Counted from the first letter of the stretch, positions 8,147 to 17,153 are shown. The stretch: 64,000 nt of DNA from Myxococcota bacterium (GCA_963169045.1 CAUJDF010000024.1:23976-87975), one strand, 5' to 3'. Numbers and translations are program-made. Notes: generated from the letters alone by a model not told the origin.

Positions 8147-10765
8147 ATGCGGCAGTGGCTGTTGTGGACCGGGGTGGCGGCGTTCGCCCTCGGTTGCGGC
8201 GAAGACGAGGGCGGCGGCGCTTCCGATGATGGCGACGGCGCCGTCCGGCCGCTCGAAGACATGGGCGTCGAGACCGACCGGGGTGTCGCGCCCGATCCGG
8301 ACACCGGCATCGCCGACGATGCGACGCCCGGCGACGCCGACGTGCCGCCGGGCGACTCCGGCCCGCTGATCCGCGAGGTCGAGGACTGCGAGGATGCGTG
8401 CGGCGTGTACGAACGCTGCGGGCGCATCGGCGAGTTCTTCGGGAGCCCCGAGCAGTGTGCCACCGCCTGCGCCGACGCCGAGACGTCGCCCCGCTACCGC
8501 GGCTGGCTCGCTTGTCTCGCCGTCGAGGACTGCGCCGAGCTGCAGGAATGCGCGGTCCCGCAGCGGCCGCCGCCCGCGTGCGCCGAGGTCTGCGCCGCCA
8601 TCGAGTCGTGCGAAGCCGACTTCCGCGTCCCGACCGACTGCGCCGCCGCATGCCAGGACGCCGCGCTCGCGCCGACGCTGCAGCGCTGCGGCGTCGCGCT
8701 GGTGCGTCCGCCGACGCCCGAGCTCGCCTGCGACGAGCCGCGCTTCGCGCAGTGCGTCCTGCAGACGACCGAAAACACTTGCCTTTCTGCGTGCTCGCGC
8801 CGCAGCGACTGCGGGCAGCCCCTCGACCTCGTCGATTGCACCCTCGCCTGCGCCGCCGCCGGCGAGGCGGAGGATCCCGTCGCGCGCCGTCGCGCCGAGC
8901 TGACGCGCCAGTGCGTGATCAACGCCGACAACTGCGAGGGCGTGGCCGCGTGCGGGGGCGACCGCCCCATCGTCGGCGACACCACCGTCGAGGAGCTCTG
9001 CACGGCGAACGAGGCCTGCGCCTTCTTCGCCGCCGAGGGCTGCGCGGCGACGGCGGCGTCGGCGCTGCGCGACCTGCGAGACGGCGCGGTCGACTGCCTC
9101 GCCGAGGGCTTCGCCGCCGGCTGCGAGTCGAACCTGAGCGCCTGCTTCCGTCCGGCGCCGGCCCCCGGTCCGTCGTGCGACGAGCACTGCGCCGTCTCGA
9201 ACCTCTGCGGTCTTCTGCCCGAGGGCCGGACCGAGTTCGACTGCCTCGAGGACTGCCGCGCGACACTCGCCGGCGGCGACGCTGACGCCGTCGGCGCGCT
9301 CACCCCGGTGCTCGCCTGCGCCTTCGGCCCCGATTGCGCCGCCGTGACCGCGTGTCAGGCGTCCGCGCCCCCCGACATCGCCTGCGGCGCCTTCTGCGAT
9401 CGCCAGGTCGAGTGCGGATTGGCCGCCGAGCGCGAGGCCTGCATGGCGTCCTGCCGCGCGTCGGTGAACACCGATCGCCAGCGGGCGGCGATGGCCTGCG
9501 CCGAGGTCGCCGCGACCTGCGAGGGCGTGGGCCGCTGTACGCCGCCCCCCGCGCCGCCCTGCGAGGAGATCTGCCAGCCGCTCGCCGCGTGCGGGCTGGC
9601 CGACGCCGGCTGCCTCACCGAGTGCGACAACGCGTCCTTCGCCGATCCCGGGAGTTTCCTGCCGCACCTGGCCTGCCTCGAGGCGACGGCCCGCTGCGAC
9701 GCGCGCGCCGTGTGCGAGTCCGGCGACGTCTCGGGCGGCGACGCTTGCTTCCGCTGGTGCGCGGCGCAGCGCTGCGCCGGTGACATGCGCGCCGAGGAGG
9801 CGTGCGTCCGCGAGTGCATCGACGGCTTCGCGGGCGCCAAGAGCCTGCAGTTCGAGGGCACCCGCGAGTGCCTCGCCGCCGCCGCGCCCGACGCCGGTTG
9901 CGACGTGCTCGGCGAGTGCCTCGACCCGCCCGAGGGCTTCTACTGCGAACCGGCCTGCGATGCGCTCGCGCGCTGCACGCTCGTCGAGGACGCCCAGGCG
10001 TGCGCCACCGAGTGCGGCGACGACGCCGGCGACGAGGGCCGGATCGAGGAGAGCGCCTGCATCCTCCGCGCGGAGCGCCGCCAGGAGGGCTGCCGCGCGG
10101 TGCTGACCTGCACCGGCGAGGACGTGCCGCCGCCGTCGGCGGCCTGCGGCGCGCTCTGTGAGGTGCGGCACCGCTGCGACGAGGATCTCGACGCCTTCCT
10201 GTGCGAGCGGCAGTGCGACGCCGAGGCCGCCGGCAACGCCGTGCGCGTGGCCTGCGCGGGGCGCGCCCAGTGCGACGAGCTCGACGCCTGCCTCGCGGCG
10301 CCCGCGGACATCCCGCCGGCGTGCGCCGACGCGTGCGGCGCGATCGCCGCGTGCGACGGGCTCATCGGCGAGGAGGACGGCGCGCTCTATGCCGACGCCG
10401 AGACCTGCGCCGCCGACTGCGCCGGCGGCGCGGTGCTCCAGGGCGAGGCGTTCCCGGCGGCCGTGCTCGAGTGCGCGGAGTCGGCGGCCCAGGACGGCTG
10501 CGATGCCGATGCCGTCCGCGCTTGCTTCAGCGAGCCGAGCAACCTGTGCCGCGACACATGGGACGCGCTCGTGAGCTGCGGCGCCGAAGCCATCTTCGGC
10601 GGCGGCGACGAGGGCCAGTTCCTGATCACCTGCCAGCAGAACCTCGCCATGGACGAGGCCACGACCACGATGCAGGCCCAGTGCATCCAGGACGTGGCCG
10701 CCCAGGCGGCCGGAGACCAGGGCGCGTGCTTCGGCGGCCTGTTCGGCTGCTTCTTCCCGATGTGA
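8147..10765 (+). CDS. Large Cys-rich repeat lipoprotein
   Basis: An 872-residue lipoprotein not matched to a named family. The signal MRQWLLWTGVAAFALGC ends in a lipobox (ALGC, Cys17), then an Asp/Gly-rich linker to about residue 78. The rest is a tandem array of 11-12 Cys-rich units, each opening C-x3-C-x5-C (for example CEDACGVYERC, CAEVCAAIESC, CEEICQPLAAC) followed by a second C-x3-C and a C-x5/6-C near the end. Spacing suggests disulfide-braced helical hairpins outside the cell. ATG 8147 is chosen over GTG 8141 because a strong GGGGAGAGGTGGGG site precedes it. The array could be an adhesin or scaffold; that is inference. Confidence 0.75.
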   Translation: MRQWLLWTGVAAFALGCGEDEGGGASDDGDGAVRPLEDMGVETDRGVAPDPDTGIADDATPGDADVPPGDSGPLIREVEDCEDACGVYERCGRIGEFFGSPEQCATACADAETSPRYRGWLACLAVEDCAELQECAVPQRPPPACAEVCAAIESCEADFRVPTDCAAACQDAALAPTLQRCGVALVRPPTPELACDEPRFAQCVLQTTENTCLSACSRRSDCGQPLDLVDCTLACAAAGEAEDPVARRRAELTRQCVINADNCEGVAACGGDRPIVGDTTVEELCTANEACAFFAAEGCAATAASALRDLRDGAVDCLAEGFAAGCESNLSACFRPAPAPGPSCDEHCAVSNLCGLLPEGRTEFDCLEDCRATLAGGDADAVGALTPVLACAFGPDCAAVTACQASAPPDIACGAFCDRQVECGLAAEREACMASCRASVNTDRQRAAMACAEVAATCEGVGRCTPPPAPPCEEICQPLAACGLADAGCLTECDNASFADPGSFLPHLACLEATARCDARAVCESGDVSGGDACFRWCAAQRCAGDMRAEEACVRECIDGFAGAKSLQFEGTRECLAAAAPDAGCDVLGECLDPPEGFYCEPACDALARCTLVEDAQACATECGDDAGDEGRIEESACILRAERRQEGCRAVLTCTGEDVPPPSAACGALCEVRHRCDEDLDAFLCERQCDAEAAGNAVRVACAGRAQCDELDACLAAPADIPPACADACGAIAACDGLIGEEDGALYADAETCAADCAGGAVLQGEAFPAAVLECAESAAQDGCDADAVRACFSEPSNLCRDTWDALVSCGAEAIFGGGDEGQFLITCQQNLAMDEATTTMQAQCIQDVAAQAAGDQGACFGGLFGCFFPM
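8387..10756 (+). repeat. Tandem Cys-rich repeat units inside the lipoprotein gene
   Basis: About 11-12 diverged protein repeats of roughly 60-75 residues. Each starts with C-x3-C-x5-C, and the last copies are degraded (CRDTWDALVSC lacks the second Cys). The DNA is not highly similar between units, so the duplication is old. Confidence 0.7.
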
Positions 10766-11905
10766 TCAGGCGCCCGGCAGCCGGCCGCTCCACAGGCCGG
10801 CGACCGCCGCGGCGACCGCCAGCACCGACAGCACATCGACCAGGCCGCCGCGCTCCACAGGCAGCGGAGGCGGCGCCGCCGCGGCGGCGAACGCCTGCGG
10901 CATCCCGCACACGCCGAGCCCCATCGCCGCGCTGACCTCGTGCCGATGCGCGGCGAAGCGGTCGTAGCCGCGGCCCAGCAGCGTCCCCACGCCCGGCAGC
11001 CGGAAGATCCAGGCCACGAGCCGGCCGAACGGCAGCGCGGCGATGGCGCTCCCGACGGCGTGGTGGCGCGTGCGGACGGGACCGCCCGGCGTCCAGCTCA
11101 GCAGCGTGTGCTGCCGCTCCGCCTCGAGGCGCTCGCGCGTCCAGTCGCCGGGGAGCGGCACGTCGGGGTCGTCGCCGCGCCAGGTGATGCGCTGCATGGC
11201 GTCGAGGCGCTTCAGGAGGCGGGCCACGAGCGTGCAGAGGCCGCAGTCCGAGTCGTAATAGACGTGCGTCGGCGGGGCGCTCAGTCCCGAGAGCAGTCGC
11301 TTCGAGAGGGTGAGGTCGGGCGCGGTCAGCAGCAGGAGCGCCGCGGGCGCCAGCGTCGGCGCGCCGTGGTACACCGCCAGGACGATCGTCGCGGCGGCGG
11401 CCAGGCGGCGGACCGGCAGCACGGCGACGCCGACGGCCGCGAGCGCGGCGACGGCGGCGCCCCCGACCGGGTCGATGCGCACCGCCAGCGCGCCGAGGAG
11501 GCCCGCCAGCGCGAACGAGGGCGCCACGCGCACGGGTCGTCCGTCCGCCGCCGGCCGCGTCCGGTCGTTCAGCTCGGCTGCCGAGTGCTCGTCGAAGTCG
11601 CGCAGACCGCGGCGCATCGCATCGACCGACCAACGCGCGCTCCAGGGCACCAGGAGCGCGAGCGGCCACCAGGCCAGCAGCGCCACCGGCACGTCCGCCC
11701 CGACGTGGGCCAGCACCCACAGGCCGGCGGCGGCGGCCACCGTCGCCGCGCGCGTCCAGGCGCCGACGAGCACGAGCGCCAGCGCGGCCATCGTCGCCAC
11801 GCGCAGGACGATCACCGGCCAGGTGCCCGGCCCGACCACCGCGACCGCCGAGCACGACGCCAAAGCCATTCGGAACAGGGCCACCGCCCGCCGATCGAGG
11901 CCCAA
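10766..11905 (-). CDS. HTTM-like membrane protein fused to DCC (DUF393) redox domain
   Basis: A 379-residue integral membrane protein. The N-terminal two thirds hold several hydrophobic segments in the style of HTTM proteins (LGLDRRAVALFRMALASCS opening, VLRVATMAALALVLVGAW, ALLAWWPLALLVPWS). A soluble thioredoxin-like DCC domain follows, with YYDSDCGLCTLVARLLKRLD, where DxDCGLC is the redox motif, and then two hydrophobic stretches. I place the start at TTG 11905: GGGAGG lies 7-8 nt upstream, and codons further 5' (up to ATG 12001) use CCA/GCA/AGA/CAA, unlike the gene. The stop abuts the convergent lipoprotein's stop (TGATCA). Substrate unknown. Confidence 0.7.
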   Translation of the reverse strand: MGLDRRAVALFRMALASCSAVAVVGPGTWPVIVLRVATMAALALVLVGAWTRAATVAAAAGLWVLAHVGADVPVALLAWWPLALLVPWSARWSVDAMRRGLRDFDEHSAAELNDRTRPAADGRPVRVAPSFALAGLLGALAVRIDPVGGAAVAALAAVGVAVLPVRRLAAAATIVLAVYHGAPTLAPAALLLLTAPDLTLSKRLLSGLSAPPTHVYYDSDCGLCTLVARLLKRLDAMQRITWRGDDPDVPLPGDWTRERLEAERQHTLLSWTPGGPVRTRHHAVGSAIAALPFGRLVAWIFRLPGVGTLLGRGYDRFAAHRHEVSAAMGLGVCGMPQAFAAAAAPPPLPVERGGLVDVLSVLAVAAAVAGLWSGRLPGA

Positions 11906-12034
11906 CGCGCTCCCTCCCCGTTGCGGCGCGATCCGAGCGACTCTCGGCGCCGGCCGGCTCCACCGGCCGCCGCGGCGCGTCCTCGGGCGTGCGGCTGGCA
12001 TCTAAGGGAGCGAAGACCGGGCCCCGACGGCGCC

Positions 12035-12063
12035 TTGACACGCCGGGGCACGATTGGCAATAT
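12035..12063 (+). promoter_or_regulatory. Promoter with consensus -35 before the 12112 gene
   Basis: A perfect TTGACA (12035-12040) lies 17 bp upstream of CAATAT (12058-12063, 3/6) and about 70 nt before the start codon. The good -35 and A/T-rich -10 area make it a plausible housekeeping promoter. Confidence 0.5.
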
Positions 12064-12111
12064 GCCGCGTCCTATCGAACCCCCCGCCACCTAAGGGGAA
12101 AAGGAACCATC

Positions 12112-12354
12112 ATGTCGGAGCCCGCCCTCGAGAGCACCAGCAACAGCACGGCCTTCAGCGTCGTCTACGGAAGCGAGACCCTCGAGTACGCCAGCCGCGA
12201 GGAGGCGGTCTCGAAGGCCAAGTCCCTGAGCCGTGAGCACAACGGGCGGGTCTCGGTCGAGCGCAACGACGGTGCCGTTTCGATGCAGTTCACGAACGGC
12301 CACCTCGACTCGTACGTCTACGAACTCCGCGAGCGCGGCTCCCGCCGCGATTGA
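12112..12354 (+). CDS. Small protein of unknown function
   Basis: An 80-residue soluble protein with no signal peptide or membrane segment. ATG 12112 follows an AGGGGAAAAGGAA ribosome site. The pattern YASREEAVSKAKSLSREHNG then VSVERNDGAV looks like a short beta-alpha-beta unit in which a helix of A/K/E residues packs on two strands. It loosely recalls DUF2188-type small proteins, but I cannot claim membership. Codon use is like its neighbours. It has its own predicted promoter and is flanked by minus-strand genes, so it is probably monocistronic. Confidence 0.65.
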   Translation: MSEPALESTSNSTAFSVVYGSETLEYASREEAVSKAKSLSREHNGRVSVERNDGAVSMQFTNGHLDSYVYELRERGSRRD

Positions 12355-12406
12355 ACGAGGCTCGGGGCGCCTCGCCGGCGCCCTCCGCCCCCCTCCGCGC
12401 TTCCCT

Positions 12407-14092
12407 TCAGCCTCTCACCGCCGACAAGACCACGCCGGGCAGATGCGTCCACTTCTGCTCGAGCTCGAGCTTGACCAGCTTGGGCGCGATCTTGTGGGTC
12501 TGCGTGTTCGTCACGAACCACGGCGGCCGCGGCCAGACCCGGAAAGGCCCGTAGATCACGGACTTCTGCGGGCGGTCGAACAAGAAGGCGTTGTGGACGA
12601 CGCCGATGCCGCTCTGGATGTCGTCGTAGGTGTGGCCGGGGAACGCGCCCCACGTCGTCGAGCCGAAACCGTAGGCCAGCGCCGGCCAGTGGTTGATCAC
12701 GACGCTGCCGTAGCGCAGCCGGGCGATGGCGTCCTCGAGCCGGGCGCCGAGCGCCTCGGCGGTGCGCGGGTGCACGAGGATGCTCGCGTTCAGCGTGCCC
12801 CACAGCGTCTCGTTGCAGAAGCGCACCGCGTTCTGCAGGAACTCGGCGGCGTCGGCCCCGGGGAGCGCGGTCTGGGCGGTCACGCCGCAGAATGACTCCT
12901 GGCGGAAGCAGACGTCGTCGGACCGGGTCGCGTCGACGTCGGGGATGAGCGTCCACGGCACGATGCCGTTCCCGCGCTGGCCGATCGGCTCCGCCTGCGG
13001 GTGCGCGCCGACGAACTTCTGCCAGCGCTCCTCGGCGCCCGGGTAGTACGCCCGCCGCTGCGGCAGCGCCGCCAGCGTGGCCCGGACCGCGTCGAGCAGC
13101 GCCCGCTTCTGCGGCCACGTGTCCTGCAGCACCAGCACCTTGGCGGCGTTGCAGTTGAAGCCGGCGTTGTTGGTCATCTGCGTGGCGATGTTCTCGGCGT
13201 GGAACCGGAGGTCCGCCTCCGTCCACGGCCCCGGCACGACGATCACCGGGCTGACGTTCCCGAGCTCGCTCGTGATGCGCTTCGTGGTGCGCGGCCGGTT
13301 CTCGCGCTTGCGCCGCTCGCCCTCGTCGCCGGTGCCGAACACGATGGCGTCGTGCGTCCGGTCGCTCCCGGTGATGTGGATCTCGTCGATCTCCGGGTGC
13401 TGGCAGAGGTAGTCGCCCACGTCGGCGGCGCCGTACGCCGTGCGCACGAAGCCGTCGCGGATGAGGTCGGCGAACGCCTCCTCGAAGAACGGCCCGAGGT
13501 ACTCGTTGACCGGGTTCCACTTGAGCAGGCAGACCTGACCCTCGGCGTACAGCTTGTGCACCACGTCGAGCGGCCCGATGCTCGCCACGTTGCCCGCGCC
13601 GAGCACCAGCGACACCTTCGGCTCGACGGCGTGGCCGGGCTTGTAGATGACGGCCATCGTGTCGGCCACCTGGTCGGGCCGCACGTCGGGCTCCATCCAG
13701 ATCTCGGCGCGGAATCCGCCGAACAACGCCTTGTCGAGCGTCGTCACCGGGAACACCTCGACGGCGACCTGGCCGTCGGGGCGCGTGCGCACGGCGCCCT
13801 CCTTCAGCTTCGGCGTCCTGCCGGCGGCCACCTGCTCGAGCGTCTCGATGAGCAGGCGGATGGTGCGCGCCTGGACGAGCGGTCCGCCGAGCCAGTCCTC
13901 GCCGGCGGCCGGGGTGTCCGGGTTCAGGCCCTTCGCCTGCACCGCGGCGGCCACCTGGCGCTCGGCGACCGCCACCGTGCCCCGCAGCGCGCTCTTGAGG
14001 TAGCCGATCTTCTGGCGCAGCGGCATCTCCGCCCAGCGCTTCGCGTTCTCGCGCAGCGTGCGGATGTCGCGGTCGAGCGCGGCCTTGTCCAT
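12407..14092 (-). CDS. Aldehyde dehydrogenase family protein
   Basis: A 561-residue cytosolic NAD(P)-dependent oxidoreductase of the ALDH superfamily. Visible are the cofactor loop HITGSDRTHD (239-248), the general base Glu276 in SELGNVSP, and the catalytic Cys314 in NNAGFNCNAAKVLV. The usual GQxC is GFNC here. The N-terminal helical region (residues 1-100) is longer than in typical 480-500-residue ALDHs. ATG 14092 follows AGGAGG directly. It lies 17 nt downstream of a PIN-domain gene on the same strand, so the two probably share a transcript. The aldehyde substrate cannot be read from the sequence. Confidence 0.82.
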   Translation of the reverse strand: MDKAALDRDIRTLRENAKRWAEMPLRQKIGYLKSALRGTVAVAERQVAAAVQAKGLNPDTPAAGEDWLGGPLVQARTIRLLIETLEQVAAGRTPKLKEGAVRTRPDGQVAVEVFPVTTLDKALFGGFRAEIWMEPDVRPDQVADTMAVIYKPGHAVEPKVSLVLGAGNVASIGPLDVVHKLYAEGQVCLLKWNPVNEYLGPFFEEAFADLIRDGFVRTAYGAADVGDYLCQHPEIDEIHITGSDRTHDAIVFGTGDEGERRKRENRPRTTKRITSELGNVSPVIVVPGPWTEADLRFHAENIATQMTNNAGFNCNAAKVLVLQDTWPQKRALLDAVRATLAALPQRRAYYPGAEERWQKFVGAHPQAEPIGQRGNGIVPWTLIPDVDATRSDDVCFRQESFCGVTAQTALPGADAAEFLQNAVRFCNETLWGTLNASILVHPRTAEALGARLEDAIARLRYGSVVINHWPALAYGFGSTTWGAFPGHTYDDIQSGIGVVHNAFLFDRPQKSVIYGPFRVWPRPPWFVTNTQTHKIAPKLVKLELEQKWTHLPGVVLSAVRG

Positions 14093-14109
14093 GGTTCCTC
14101 CTGACCGAA

Positions 14110-14514
14110 TCAACGACGCAGCCCGACCGGCTCGTACGTCTGGAACGGCACGATGCGCGCCACCTCGAGGTAGCGCGGGTTGTAGGTCCACACCCTGGCG
14201 TCCTCGCGGATCGCGAGCGTGATCAGGTACGCGTCGAGGTAACCGAGCGGCACGCCCTTGCCGTGCAGCAACGACACGAGATCGCCCGCCGCCAGCCAGG
14301 CGTGCAGGGGCTCCTCGAGGCGCGGGGCGTCGACCGCCCAGGTCCGCACCTTCTCGGCCTCGGCGTCGTCGCCGGCCTCGGCGAGCAGGTGACCGAAGAC
14401 GATGCCGGGCGCGGTGAGCTCGCCCCGGCGCCGCAGATCGGCGAACAGCGCCAGCAGGCTCGGATGCTGCCCGCGAAGCGCCGCGCTCCAGATGGTCAGA
14501 TCGCCGAGGATCAT
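14110..14514 (-). CDS. PIN-domain (VapC-like) protein without visible antitoxin
   Basis: A 134-residue single PIN domain, the ribonuclease fold of VapC toxins. MILGDLTIW carries the first acidic residue (Asp5), FGHLLAEAGD the second (Glu), and the GVPLGYLDAYLITLAI block with Asp resembles the GxGxxDAHL motif of VapC; VWTYNPRYLEVA matches the usual WTxDxxL end with Asp replaced by Asn. ATG 14514 is chosen because upstream residues look non-coding and would overlap the divergent gene. Only 61 bp separate it from that gene, so no antitoxin gene precedes it; the downstream neighbour is an ALDH. It may be an orphan or solitary RNase. Confidence 0.7.
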   Translation of the reverse strand: MILGDLTIWSAALRGQHPSLLALFADLRRRGELTAPGIVFGHLLAEAGDDAEAEKVRTWAVDAPRLEEPLHAWLAAGDLVSLLHGKGVPLGYLDAYLITLAIREDARVWTYNPRYLEVARIVPFQTYEPVGLRR

Positions 14515-14559
14515 CGGGCGCCATTCAACCGCGTCCGCGCTTTCCTGACAACGCACGCG

Positions 14560-14568
14560 TGTTACCCT
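14560..14568 (+). promoter_or_regulatory. Extended -10 element (TGTTACCCT)
   Basis: TGn plus TACCCT, 7 nt before the GTG start at 14576. The same TGnTACCCTCG string occurs before the starts at 37711 and 49611. Confidence 0.45.
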
Positions 14569-14575
14569 CGGGCGC

Positions 14576-16084
14576 GTGACCCTCCGTCTCGCGTGCGTCG
14601 CGCTGTCGTGCCTCGCGGCGGTCTCCACCGCCCGGGCCGAGGACCGCTGGACCGATCCGGCGCCGGGCGTCCGCCACCTGGCCCGCGTCGACCGCTATCC
14701 CTACGACCAGCGCCCGCAGTATGTGATGCACGCCCTCGTCGTCGACCTGAACCACCCCGCGGTGCGCGTCGTCGCCAGCCGCCCCGAGGACGCCGGCACC
14801 GTCGTCAGCGCCTTCGCCGACCGCGTCGGCGCCGACCTCGCATGGAACACGAACTTCTTCGGTTCGCCGCAGGACTCGTGCGGTCTCATGATGGGCGAGG
14901 GCCAGAAGTGGGACCGCGCCTACGATGACGGCTGCCATGCCAGCATCGGCTTCGGCGACGAGAACCAGGCCGGTCTCTTCGTGCAGGGCGATCCCCGCGG
15001 GAACCCGCCCGACGGCTGGATGCGCCAGATCGCCACCGGCAAGCCCGAGCCCATCCTGAGCGGCGGCGAGCCGCGCTTCCGCTACGGCTGCGCCACGCAC
15101 TGCGCCTACAACCCGCGCACCGGCATGGGCCTCTCCCAGGACCGCCGCACGCTCTACGTCGTCGTCGTCGACGGCCGCAGCGACCAGTCCGTCGGCGCCG
15201 GCCTCGACGACCTCGCCAACCTGCTGCGGGATCTCGGCGCCTGGGACGCGATCAACCTCGACGGCGGCGGCTCCTCGGCGTTGTTCGTGCGGGGCGAGGG
15301 TGGGGTGGTCAACCGGCCGAGCGACGGGCGCGAGCGCGTCGTCTGCTGCCACATGGGCCTGAAGATCGACGGGAACGCCGCCTGGTGGCGCGCCGAGCGC
15401 GTCGGACAGGCGCCAGCCGAGGACGCCGCCGCCGCGTTCGCTCCCGGTGAAGTCCGCGAATTCGTTGCGCGTTTCCGCAACGCGGGCCGCAAACGCTGGC
15501 GGCCCGACGGCGACCACCCGGTCCGCCTCGGCACCCAGGATCCGCAGGACCGCGACACGCCCTGGCGCCACGACGACTGGCCCGACACGCACCGCGCCGC
15601 CGCCGTCGAAGGCGAGGTCGGACCCGGCGGGGAGGGGACGTTCCGGTTCCGCTTGCGCGCGCCCGCCGAGGCCGGTGCGTGGCGCGAGGCGTTCGCGCCC
15701 GTGGCCGAGGGCGCGTCGTGGATGGCGGACCAGCCCGTCGCGTGGCGCCTCGCGGTGGCGGCGCCGCCCGACGCGTCCGTGGCGCCCGCCGACGCCGCGG
15801 CGCCTCCGCCGGACGCGGGCGGTCCCGCCGCGGACGCCGCGCTCGACGCACGGCCCGACGACGACTCGGCCCCGGCACCCGACGCGCGCCCGCCCTCGTC
15901 CGATGCGGAGTCGGCGCTGGCAACGCGCGCCACCGCGACCGAATACGACGGCGGGTGCGGGGCGACGCCAACCTCGGCGCCGGCGCTCGCGTCGCTCCTT
16001 TTGCTGGTGTGGCAGCGCCGGCGGCGTCGCGCGCATCCGACCACTGGGCATGGGCACGGGCACACCGGAAGGGGGCGCGCATGA
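14576..16084 (+). CDS. Phosphodiester glycosidase family protein with NBR1/FW-like domain and MYXO-CTERM-like tag
   Basis: A 502-residue exported protein. A Sec signal (MTLRLACVALSCLAAVSTARA) leads to a phosphodiester glycosidase (NAGPA/DUF2233) domain at about 50-260, with ALVVDLNHPAVRVVAS, WNTNFF and the signature INLDGGGSSALF. Next comes a sandwich with paired Trp like the FW/NBR1 fold (FVARFRNAGRKRWRP, PVAEGASWM, about 280-390), an Ala/Asp/Pro stalk, and a C-terminal tag: YDGGCGATPTSAP, a hydrophobic stretch and Arg cluster. A 17-residue His/Gly-rich tail after the Arg cluster is odd for such tags. The gene overlaps glucokinase by 4 nt. The tag predicts processing and anchoring at the cell surface. 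Confidence 0.8.
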   Translation: MTLRLACVALSCLAAVSTARAEDRWTDPAPGVRHLARVDRYPYDQRPQYVMHALVVDLNHPAVRVVASRPEDAGTVVSAFADRVGADLAWNTNFFGSPQDSCGLMMGEGQKWDRAYDDGCHASIGFGDENQAGLFVQGDPRGNPPDGWMRQIATGKPEPILSGGEPRFRYGCATHCAYNPRTGMGLSQDRRTLYVVVVDGRSDQSVGAGLDDLANLLRDLGAWDAINLDGGGSSALFVRGEGGVVNRPSDGRERVVCCHMGLKIDGNAAWWRAERVGQAPAEDAAAAFAPGEVREFVARFRNAGRKRWRPDGDHPVRLGTQDPQDRDTPWRHDDWPDTHRAAAVEGEVGPGGEGTFRFRLRAPAEAGAWREAFAPVAEGASWMADQPVAWRLAVAAPPDASVAPADAAAPPPDAGGPAADAALDARPDDDSAPAPDARPPSSDAESALATRATATEYDGGCGATPTSAPALASLLLLVWQRRRRRAHPTTGHGHGHTGRGRA

Positions 16085-17037
16085 TCGTCCTGGCGGGCGA
16101 CATCGGCGGCACGAACACACGATTGGCGCTCTTCGAAGACGCGCGGCCGCTCGACATGCAGGTCTGGCCCTCCGTGGAGCTGGACGGCCTCGAGGTCGCC
16201 GTCGACGCCTTCCTGCGCACGGCGGGCGTGCGGCCGGCGGCGGCCTGCCTGGGCGTCGCCGGGCCGGTCAGCGACGGCTTCGCGCGCCTGACCAACGTCG
16301 GGTGGAGCATCGACGCCGACCGCATCGCCGCGCGCTTCGGCTTTCCCGTGCGCCTCATCAACGATTTCTACGCGCAGGCCGCCGCGATCGCCGCCCTGGG
16401 TCCCGGCGACGTCGAGCGGCTGGGCGGCGGCGCGCCCGTCGCCGGCGCGCCCACGGCGCTGCTGGGGCCCGGCACCGGCCTCGGCGAGGCCGTCATCGTC
16501 CCGCTCGCCCGGGACGGGCGCCTCATCCTCGCCACCGAGGGCGGCCACGCGCGCTTCGCGCCGCGCGACGAGCGCGAGATCGGCCTCTTGCGCTTCCTCT
16601 GGGAGCAGTTCCCCGAGCACGTCAGCGTCGAGCGCGTGCTCAGCGGTCCCGGTCTCGTCGACATCTACGACTGCGTGCGCGGCGACGCCCCGCGCCACCG
16701 CGACATGGAGCGCGAGGACCCGGCGGCGGTCGTCACGCGGCTCGGGCTCGCCCGCGAGTGTCCACATTGCGTGGAGGCGCTCGAGATCTTCGTCGGCGTC
16801 CTTGGCGACGAGGCGGCGAACCTCGCGCTCAAGACGGGCGCGCGCGGCGGCGTCTTCATCGGCGGCGGCATCGCGCCGCGCCTTCTGCCGATCCTGCGGG
16901 AGGGCGCACTCCGCGCGGCGTTCGTCGACAAGGGGCGTTTCCGCGAGTGGCTCGAGGCCATCCCGCTCGCCGTCATCACGCATCCGGAGCCGGGGCTGCT
17001 CGGGGCGCGGCTCGAGGCGCGCGCCCTGCTCGTCTGA
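16081..17037 (+). CDS. glk: Glucokinase
   Basis: Phosphorylates glucose to glucose-6-phosphate with ATP in the cytosol. At 318 residues it fits the proteobacterial glucokinase family (PF02685 type) rather than ROK: the phosphate-1 motif GDIGGTNTRLALF (7-19), LGVAGPVSDG, LINDFYAQA with the catalytic Asp, LGPGTGLGEAVI, the EGGHARFAPRDERE loop, and GGVFIGGGIAPR near the C-terminus. The start ATG overlaps the upstream glycosidase stop (ATGA), so translation is coupled; that links sugar phosphorylation with a surface enzyme only by position. Confidence 0.92.
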   Translation: MIVLAGDIGGTNTRLALFEDARPLDMQVWPSVELDGLEVAVDAFLRTAGVRPAAACLGVAGPVSDGFARLTNVGWSIDADRIAARFGFPVRLINDFYAQAAAIAALGPGDVERLGGGAPVAGAPTALLGPGTGLGEAVIVPLARDGRLILATEGGHARFAPRDEREIGLLRFLWEQFPEHVSVERVLSGPGLVDIYDCVRGDAPRHRDMEREDPAAVVTRLGLARECPHCVEALEIFVGVLGDEAANLALKTGARGGVFIGGGIAPRLLPILREGALRAAFVDKGRFREWLEAIPLAVITHPEPGLLGARLEARALLV

Positions 17038-17090
17038 ATCAGAGGGCGTCGCCGTCGGCTCCCACTGCGTCGCGCCCGGCCCGCGCTTCG

Positions 17091-17120
17091 TTGACACCCC
17101 GGCGCCACTCTCGCTAGAAC
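17091..17120 (+). promoter_or_regulatory. Consensus-like sigma70 promoter of the GT39 gene
   Basis: TTGACA (17091-17096, perfect) and TAGAAC (17115-17120, 4/6) are 18 bp apart. The predicted start near 17127 leaves a 27-nt leader before the TTG codon. Confidence 0.65.
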
Positions 17121-17153
17121 GACCCGATCCCGCAGTCCGCCCGGAGTGTCCGC

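Noticed and set aside
11906..12001. N-terminal extension of the HTTM/DCC protein to ATG 12001
   Set aside because: Codon use there (CCA, GCA, AGA, CAA, GGA) differs from the gene, and a strong ribosome site points to TTG 11905.
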